Assembly: GCF_016908595.1 (NCBI RefSeq)
Contig: NZ_JAFBEC010000008.1
Span: forward strand, 124,001-188,000
DNA length: 64,000 bases
DNA from: Geomicrobium sediminis
GTDB taxonomy: Bacteria > Bacillota > Bacilli > Bacillales > Marinococcaceae
Direction: 5' to 3'
The translations under genes were made by a program, and so were the position numbers. This document shows, piece after piece, positions 59,312-64,000 of the stretch; position 1 is the stretch's first letter, and every line of letters begins with the position of its first letter. The notes beneath the pieces are model-generated. The model saw only the letters and a program-made list of their open reading frames with translations. It did not search any database and was not told the DNA's origin.

Positions 59312-60013
59312 TTATTGCAAATCTTGAATGATCGTTTGTACAAGGTCTGCAGAAATTTTGGCAGTCGTATCTAAGAACGATTCATACGAGTGAATTGCCT
59401 CGTCCCCTGCGATGTCACTTAAAGCGCGGATAATGAGGAACGGACACCCGAAACGATGCGCCACTTGTGCAATCGCCCCTGCTTCCATCTCCGTACATAA
59501 TGCATCAGGAAACGCTTCTTTGATCATCGCAATTCGCTCTTCATCATTCATAAACGAATCTCCAGATAAGACGAGGCCGGATTTCACGTCAATTCGGTTT
59601 TTCTTTGCAGCAGCAAGAACCGCTTCGTGCGTCTTCTCATCTGCCTTATAAGCAGCTGGCATGGCTGGCACTTGGCCGAACTCGTAACCAAAGACAGTTG
59701 CATCAACGTCATTGTAACGAACTTCTGTCGAAATCACTAAATCACCAACACTCATCGTGCGATCCAAACCACCAGCAACCCCACTGTTCACGACAACATC
59801 AGGCTTATACAACTCAATCATCAGTGTCGTACCGATGGCAGCGTTTACCTTTCCGATTCCTGATTGCATAAGAATAACTTCTTTGCCGTATAAATTACCC
59901 TCATAAAAATAACAACCAGCAATTTCTTGTTCCTTACGATTCTCTAAATTCGCGGCGATTGTACGAACTTCTTCTTCCATAGCTCCAATAATACCGATTT
60001 TCACACTTTCCAT
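59312..60013 (-). CDS. mtnN: 5'-methylthioadenosine/S-adenosylhomocysteine nucleosidase
   Basis: A 233-residue MtnN. Signatures: KIGIIGAMEEEV (Glu12-type general acid), VNSGVAGGLDRTMSVGDLVI, and the ribose/adenine site MEAGAIAQVAHRFG with catalytic Asp in LSDIAGDEA near 198. It splits MTA and SAH to adenine and the thioribose/ribosyl product for methionine salvage and SAM-cycle detoxification. Confidence 0.96.
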   Translation of the reverse strand: MESVKIGIIGAMEEEVRTIAANLENRKEQEIAGCYFYEGNLYGKEVILMQSGIGKVNAAIGTTLMIELYKPDVVVNSGVAGGLDRTMSVGDLVISTEVRYNDVDATVFGYEFGQVPAMPAAYKADEKTHEAVLAAAKKNRIDVKSGLVLSGDSFMNDEERIAMIKEAFPDALCTEMEAGAIAQVAHRFGCPFLIIRALSDIAGDEAIHSYESFLDTTAKISADLVQTIIQDLQ

Positions 60014-60086
60014 CCTCTCTTAGTAAGAACATGTATGTATACCTTAAAATTGCCTGGAATTGTATGAGCAATTCCAGGCATCTCTA

Positions 60087-60704
60087 TTATCCGATTGAAA
60101 CGTTCAATGGCATCCAACCTTCACCTTCAACCCATTCCATTTCAATCTCATATTGAACCCCTTCATAGAAAATACGACCGAGAGCTTGACCAACGCCACC
60201 ATTATTCTCAATTCGATCGAGGTAATCCCAATCTGATTCAGGAATTCCTGTAGCATACTCAATGGCACGCATCATTTCATAACGGTTTTGTGTACCCTCA
60301 GTAAACGTAAAATCAAGCGATTCTTGTTCTGTGCCTACTGGCTCAAAGTTGCCGTCTTCAGGAGGTCCAAGCGGTGCATCGTTGTCACCATCATTGCCTT
60401 CACCGTCTTCACTAACCTCATCTTCTTCGATCGGCTCTGTTAACTCTTCTTCAGAAAGTTCCTCTTCAGAGTCACTCTCTTCTATTGCATCGTCGTTCTC
60501 ATCAACCTCATCGTCGGTTTCAATCTGTTCAGGTGCTGGTTCTTCTTCGTCTGCGACTTCGTCGCTACTAGAAAAGAGCAAATGATACATGAAAAAGCCA
60601 ATAAGGACAACAACTACACCGATCGATACGTTCATAATCCGGTTCATCGTACGTTTCTTTCTTAAATCGTTTCGACTACTACGGTACTCGTTTTGTTCAT
60701 CCAT
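60087..60704 (-). CDS. yrrS: YrrS family (DUF1510) membrane protein
   Basis: A 205-residue protein. Basic N terminus (RSSRNDLRKKRTMNRI), one membrane helix (about 22-44), a very acidic linker (about 50-120), and a conserved C-terminal domain (YEMMRAIEYATGIPESDWDY, IFYEGVQYEIEMEWVEGEGW). YrrS lies next to greA in Bacillus. The long Glu/Asp linker is unusual in amount and may reflect a salt- or alkali-adapted host. Confidence 0.88.
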   Translation of the reverse strand: MDEQNEYRSSRNDLRKKRTMNRIMNVSIGVVVVLIGFFMYHLLFSSSDEVADEEEPAPEQIETDDEVDENDDAIEESDSEEELSEEELTEPIEEDEVSEDGEGNDGDNDAPLGPPEDGNFEPVGTEQESLDFTFTEGTQNRYEMMRAIEYATGIPESDWDYLDRIENNGGVGQALGRIFYEGVQYEIEMEWVEGEGWMPLNVSIG

Positions 60705-60816
60705 TGAGCAATCACCTTCATTACAATGTTTCGTTGATTAAGAAAAGCAATTCATGTTCTCTTCTACTATAAAGGATTTGTCAATCAGATGATAGAGCCA
60801 TTTGTCGGAATTTGAA

Positions 60817-61290
60817 CTATTGGATGTTAATAATCTCAACTTCCATGTCGCCACCAGGCGTCGATACGTTCGCTACATCTCCAACACGCTTACCGAGAAG
60901 GCTTTGTGCCATCGGTGAATCGTTCGAAATCTTTCCTTCTAAAGGATCTGATTCTGCGCTCCCTACAATCGTATACACTTCTTCATCACCATCAGGAAGT
61001 TCTTTAAACGTTACAGACTTTCCTAGACTTACCTCATCGTTGTTGCCATCATCTTCAATGATGACAGAGTTGCGAATCATGTTCTCAATTTGGTTAATTC
61101 TACCTTCGATAAAGGCTTGGTCTTCTTTGGCTGTATCATACTCGGAGTTCTCCGATAAATCGCCAAAATCACGAGCCAATTTAATACGTTCGACAACTTC
61201 TTGGCGTCTCGTCGTCTTAAGGTGCTCAAGTTCTTCTTCTAACTTTTGTAAACCTTCTTCTGTCATATAATACTTCTTATCCTCTGCCAT
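60817..61290 (-). CDS. greA: Transcription elongation factor GreA
   Basis: A 157-residue protein; ATG at 61290 chosen since GAGGAG lies upstream. Coiled-coil N-terminal domain ([40 protein letters not shown] with the acidic tip) and an FKBP-like C-terminal domain ([20 protein letters not shown]). It stimulates transcript cleavage in backtracked RNA polymerase. Confidence 0.97.
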   Translation of the reverse strand: MAEDKKYYMTEEGLQKLEEELEHLKTTRRQEVVERIKLARDFGDLSENSEYDTAKEDQAFIEGRINQIENMIRNSVIIEDDGNNDEVSLGKSVTFKELPDGDEEVYTIVGSAESDPLEGKISNDSPMAQSLLGKRVGDVANVSTPGGDMEVEIINIQ

Positions 61291-61426
61291 GCCTTTCACT
61301 CCTCTAAATCTTTAAGAAGAACGTGACTCTTCTCTTATTTTATATGAATTTCATCATACGCATTCTATTACGAAAATACAATTGCTTTGCAATAATTTAC
61401 CATTAATCAGCAATAAAAATACATAC

Positions 61427-62065
61427 TTACTGTTTAATTGCGACTGCCATCCCATCACCGATCGGGTGAATGGTCGTCATAAACTGTGGGTGCTTGAGTA
61501 ACCATTCGTTAAACGACGCCATTTTTTTGGCGAGTGGTTGTAGTCGTTTCGGAGCCTCTGACGGTTCATACGTCCACCCTTTAAACAAGACGTTGTCGAC
61601 AACCATCAGACCACCTCGTTTTAAATACGGTGAGAACGTTTCTACAAAGCGTATGTTATGACCTTTTGATGCATCCACAAACAAAAAATCATAGGAGCCT
61701 TGTAATTCTTCAATCCGCTCAAAGGCATCTCCTTCAATAAGTTGAATCTGATCTTTTGTAACGCTTTTTTGAAGAAATGTACGTGCATCTTGTATGCGGG
61801 TTTCATCTCGCTCAAACGTCGTTACTGTACCGTTAGCAGCCGCATGTGCCATCGTAATTGCTGAATAACCAATTGCAGATCCTAATTCTAGAATCCGTGT
61901 AACACCCTGTAATGCGATAAGCTGTTGTAAAAAACGAGCACTTTCTAAATCAATAATGGGAACATGGTGTTCAAAAGCATGATGTTCCATTTCTTGTAGA
62001 AGTTCATCCTCGTTTAAACGGGGATGAACTTCGTGTAAATACGATTGTAACCGATCCATCGTCAT
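61427..62065 (-). CDS. trmR: O-methyltransferase YrrM/TrmR family
   Basis: A 212-residue class I SAM methyltransferase. Motif I ILELGSAIGYSAITMA, FERDETRIQDAR, FLFVDASKGHN and VVDNVLFKGW are in order. In B. subtilis the homologue TrmR methylates 5-hydroxyuridine at the tRNA wobble position. It starts in an ATGA overlap with mltG. Confidence 0.92.
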   Translation of the reverse strand: MTMDRLQSYLHEVHPRLNEDELLQEMEHHAFEHHVPIIDLESARFLQQLIALQGVTRILELGSAIGYSAITMAHAAANGTVTTFERDETRIQDARTFLQKSVTKDQIQLIEGDAFERIEELQGSYDFLFVDASKGHNIRFVETFSPYLKRGGLMVVDNVLFKGWTYEPSEAPKRLQPLAKKMASFNEWLLKHPQFMTTIHPIGDGMAVAIKQ

Positions 62066-63237
62066 TCGTCGTCTTCCTCATCATCAGCTTGACCTTCAAT
62101 CCATTCATCACGGTATTGTTGGTGTACTTCATTATGCTCTTCATACGTTTCTGAGTAAATTACTTCTCCACCAAAACGTGCATAGAAGAACAAATACTCA
62201 CTGTCAGTAGGCTCAAATACCGCTCGAATTGAGTCCTCACCAGGACTGGCAATCGGTCCTGGAGGCAAACCACTAAAACGATACGTATTGTAAGGATTGT
62301 CTGTCTCTAGATCGTCGTAACTCGTCATGTAACGATGTTCCCCAATCGCATAAGCAACGGTTGGGTCGACTTCTAGACGCATACCCTCTTCTAAGCGATT
62401 ATGAAGAACTCCTGAAATCAACCTCCGGTCTTCAGCAGTTGCCGCTTCTCTTTCAATAATTGAAGCCAGTGTCAAAACTTCATGAACACTTAATTCAGCA
62501 GCTGGACCTTCAATTCCTTCTTCCTCGCTATAGTCTTGTACAATTGTTTCATAAATTTGAGCCATCCGAGCGACCATCGCTTCAATGAACTCTTCGACCG
62601 GTGTATCTTCACTTAGAAAGTCATACGATGCAGGAAACAAATAGCCTTCCAACGCATAACGCACATCATCGTCTTGCACTTCTTCAGTTAATAACGGATA
62701 TTCTTCCAGTAACTGTTCGCTAAAGTCTTCATCCATTAATACGTCTAAAACTTCTTCTTCATCGTAATCCGTTTCGGCAGCAATGCGTTCACCGATCTGC
62801 TCTAATTGCAGACCTTCTGGAATTACAAACGTAAACGCGTACTCTTCCATATATACCCCGTCTTGAAGTGACGTCATAATCTCTTCAAGATCCATGGCAC
62901 GGTTTAACTCATAATTCCCTGCTTGAAATCCAGAATAGTTCTGGTAGCGAGCGTAATATCTAAAAAAAGTTGCGTTCGTAATTAAGCCTTCTTCTTCAAG
63001 AATCTGGCCAATCCCCATTGTTGATGATCCGATCGGAATCTCAACTTCTACCGTCGACTCGTCCTCTTCATCCATCGCTGAGACGGCTGATTGCAAATAA
63101 ACATATCCCGATAAAATTACGACTGCTACGAGTAAAACAATAGAAATTAATGCAATAACTACGATTTTACGTACTTTACGCGCAGTCTCCACCTGCCTTG
63201 ACACCGCATCTACTGGTTCCTTCGATTCTTCTGTCAA
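62062..63237 (-). CDS. mltG: Endolytic murein transglycosylase MltG
   Basis: About 391 residues from TTG 63237 (GGAGGGG upstream). One membrane helix (about 24-48), an extracellular LysM-like region (about 55-110: STMGIGQILEEEGLITNATF) and the YceG catalytic domain with SIIEREAATAEDRRLISGVL (catalytic Glu) and RLEVDPTVAYA and YNTYRFSGLPPGPIASPG. It cuts nascent glycan strands at the membrane. The acidic insertions are pronounced. Confidence 0.95.
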   Translation of the reverse strand: MTEESKEPVDAVSRQVETARKVRKIVVIALISIVLLVAVVILSGYVYLQSAVSAMDEEDESTVEVEIPIGSSTMGIGQILEEEGLITNATFFRYYARYQNYSGFQAGNYELNRAMDLEEIMTSLQDGVYMEEYAFTFVIPEGLQLEQIGERIAAETDYDEEEVLDVLMDEDFSEQLLEEYPLLTEEVQDDDVRYALEGYLFPASYDFLSEDTPVEEFIEAMVARMAQIYETIVQDYSEEEGIEGPAAELSVHEVLTLASIIEREAATAEDRRLISGVLHNRLEEGMRLEVDPTVAYAIGEHRYMTSYDDLETDNPYNTYRFSGLPPGPIASPGEDSIRAVFEPTDSEYLFFYARFGGEVIYSETYEEHNEVHQQYRDEWIEGQADDEEDDE

Positions 63238-63293
63238 GAGGGTCCCCTCCCCCACCTAAGCTTCTATAGTTCTACTGCAATACGAACAGAAAT

Positions 63294-63322
63294 CCCGGTC
63301 CCAGAAAAATTCCTGGGCCGGG
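63294..63322 (-). terminator. Terminator between yrzB and mltG
   Basis: CCCGG-CCCAG / CTGGG-CCGGG stem (63294-63322) with short loop, followed on the minus strand by ATTTCTG. It suggests that mltG-yrrM form a separate transcript from yqgF-yrzB, at least in part. Confidence 0.65.
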
Positions 63323-63334
63323 ACGATCCGTTCA

Positions 63335-63661
63335 TTATTCCTTGTCTTCGGCTTCACCATCAACAAGCAACGTTTCATCGTCTTCTAGAAGTGTGTTGAT
63401 CATTTCTTCGACCATTTCCCACTCTTCATCAGACTCGATTTGGTGCAACGTATATCCTTCCGGATCCTCAGCACTTTCTTCGTATTCAAATGCGAAAATC
63501 TCAACTTCTTCATCTTCTTCCTGATCGTCTTCAACGACAGGCGTTACGACAACGTATTGCTTTTCGCTATCATCGACTTCAAACGTGAACATAACTTCAA
63601 ATACATGCTCCCCTTCGCCATCCGGGTCTGGTAATACGATACGCTCATTTTCTTCTAACAT
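63335..63661 (-). CDS. yrzB: YrzB family protein (DUF1292)
   Basis: A 108-residue acidic protein with the DUF1292 core (EHVFEVMFTFEVDDSEKQYV, EVEIFAFEYEE, DEEWEMVEEMINTLLED). Conserved downstream of yqgF in Firmicutes. Function unknown. Confidence 0.9.
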   Translation of the reverse strand: MLEENERIVLPDPDGEGEHVFEVMFTFEVDDSEKQYVVVTPVVEDDQEEDEEVEIFAFEYEESAEDPEGYTLHQIESDEEWEMVEEMINTLLEDDETLLVDGEAEDKE

Positions 63662-63682
63662 AATAATTACTCCTTTTATCCT

Positions 63683-64000
63683 TTAAAGGCTTGTTTTGTG
63701 TGCAGTATTGTCTAAAAATCCTTGAAGTATAAGGACAGCCGCTATTTTATCTACGACTTTTTTCCGTTTAGAACGACTAACATCTGCTTCTAAGAGAGTA
63801 CGTTGTGCAGACATCGTTGTCAAACGTTCGTCCCATAACTTCACTGTAACATCGAGTCGCTCTTCTAGAGCTTCTTTGTACCTTATTGATTTTTCGGCAC
63901 GAGGACCAATCGTACCATCCATGTTCTTCGGATAACCGACCACAACCGTTGTCACTTCGTTATCATGAATGAGTTGCTCCATCTCATCTAATGAAGAGTT
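63683..64000 (-). CDS. yrrK: YqgF/YrrK family Holliday junction resolvase-like protein (5' end outside window)
   Basis: The C-terminal 105 or so codons of the RuvX/YqgF protein; the frame stays open through base 64000, so the N-terminal RNase H strand is outside. Visible parts: VTTVVVGYPKNMDGTIGPRA, VKLWDERLTTMSAQRTLLEA and KKVVDKIAAVLILQGFLD with the late catalytic Asp. Family members act on 16S rRNA precursor processing or Holliday junctions. Confidence 0.92.
   Translation of the reverse strand, partial: NSSLDEMEQLIHDNEVTTVVVGYPKNMDGTIGPRAEKSIRYKEALEERLDVTVKLWDERLTTMSAQRTLLEADVSRSKRKKVVDKIAAVLILQGFLDNTAHKTSL

Noticed and set aside
60331-60585. Ser-rich plus-strand frames opposite yrrS (also at 63342-63524 opposite yrzB)
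   Set aside because: They are the reverse complement of Glu/Asp-rich codons, which give Ser-rich translations; no start signals.
1-64000. tRNA or rRNA genes and CRISPR arrays
   Set aside because: No cloverleaf, rRNA segment or regular short repeat-spacer pattern was seen in either strand.

Overview
The window is a stretch of a Gram-positive, endospore-forming Bacillaceae chromosome. Evidence: AGGAGG-type ribosome binding sites, TTG/GTG starts, a sigK gene, and a host block in the order yqgF/yrrK, yrzB, mltG/yrrL, yrrM, greA, yrrS, mtnN, yrhC that matches Bacillus subtilis in outline, although the yrrN-yrrO-udk segment known from B. subtilis is absent here. The very acidic YrrS and MltG proteins fit a salt- or alkali-adapted member, but that is inference.

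About bases 1-53,457 are one integrated element, a contractile-tailed (PBSX/skin-type) prophage. It sits inside the mother-cell sigma factor gene sigK: the first 114 codons of sigK end abruptly at 53.45 kb on the minus strand and run into prophage sequence, exactly at the Glu-Asn-Glu-Ile codons where the B. subtilis skin element interrupts sigK. The other end of the element coincides with base 1, where a SpoIVCA-like large serine recombinase gene stops 16 bases from the edge. The missing 3' half of sigK is predicted just outside the window. Sporulation should therefore need excision of this element to rebuild sigK.

Layout from left to right: recombinase (minus); a small LexA-like/WYL-like pair diverging from two YolD-type genes across two SOS boxes; a module of membrane protein, very basic protein, replication-relaxation protein and FtsK/TraB-like ATPase (minus); a small plus-strand regulator pair; lysis (amidase, two holins); a DUF4145 moron; tail fibre, baseplate, tape measure, a tail-chaperone gene with a -1 frameshift site, tube, sheath, connectors, capsid, protease/scaffold, portal and terminase (6.4-32.8 kb, all minus); a second moron; late activator; HNH nuclease; antirepressor; many small genes; RecU, dCMP deaminase, YopX, Dam methylase; DnaC, DnaD, MBL-fold protein, RecT, SbcC-like ATPase; and the lysogeny switch at 48.1 kb. 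The switch has four 15-bp operators between divergent Cro-like and cI-like genes. Late genes look intact, so this may be a functional phage rather than a relic.

From 48.8 to 53.4 kb on the plus strand lies an AT-rich cargo block between the repressor and the attachment site: a two-TM acidic protein, TcmP (three-Cys-motif partner), a DUF5131 three-Cys protein, an ImmA/IrrE-like protein, an unknown beta-rich protein and a coiled-coil tail-anchored protein. This is the most likely place for an undescribed defence or lysogenic-conversion system.

The right flank (53.45-64 kb) is host: the sigK 5' half, a YVTN beta-propeller protein, a small membrane protein, a ParB-like protein, an S9 peptidase, a NUDIX hydrolase, and the conserved yrhC-to-yqgF block.
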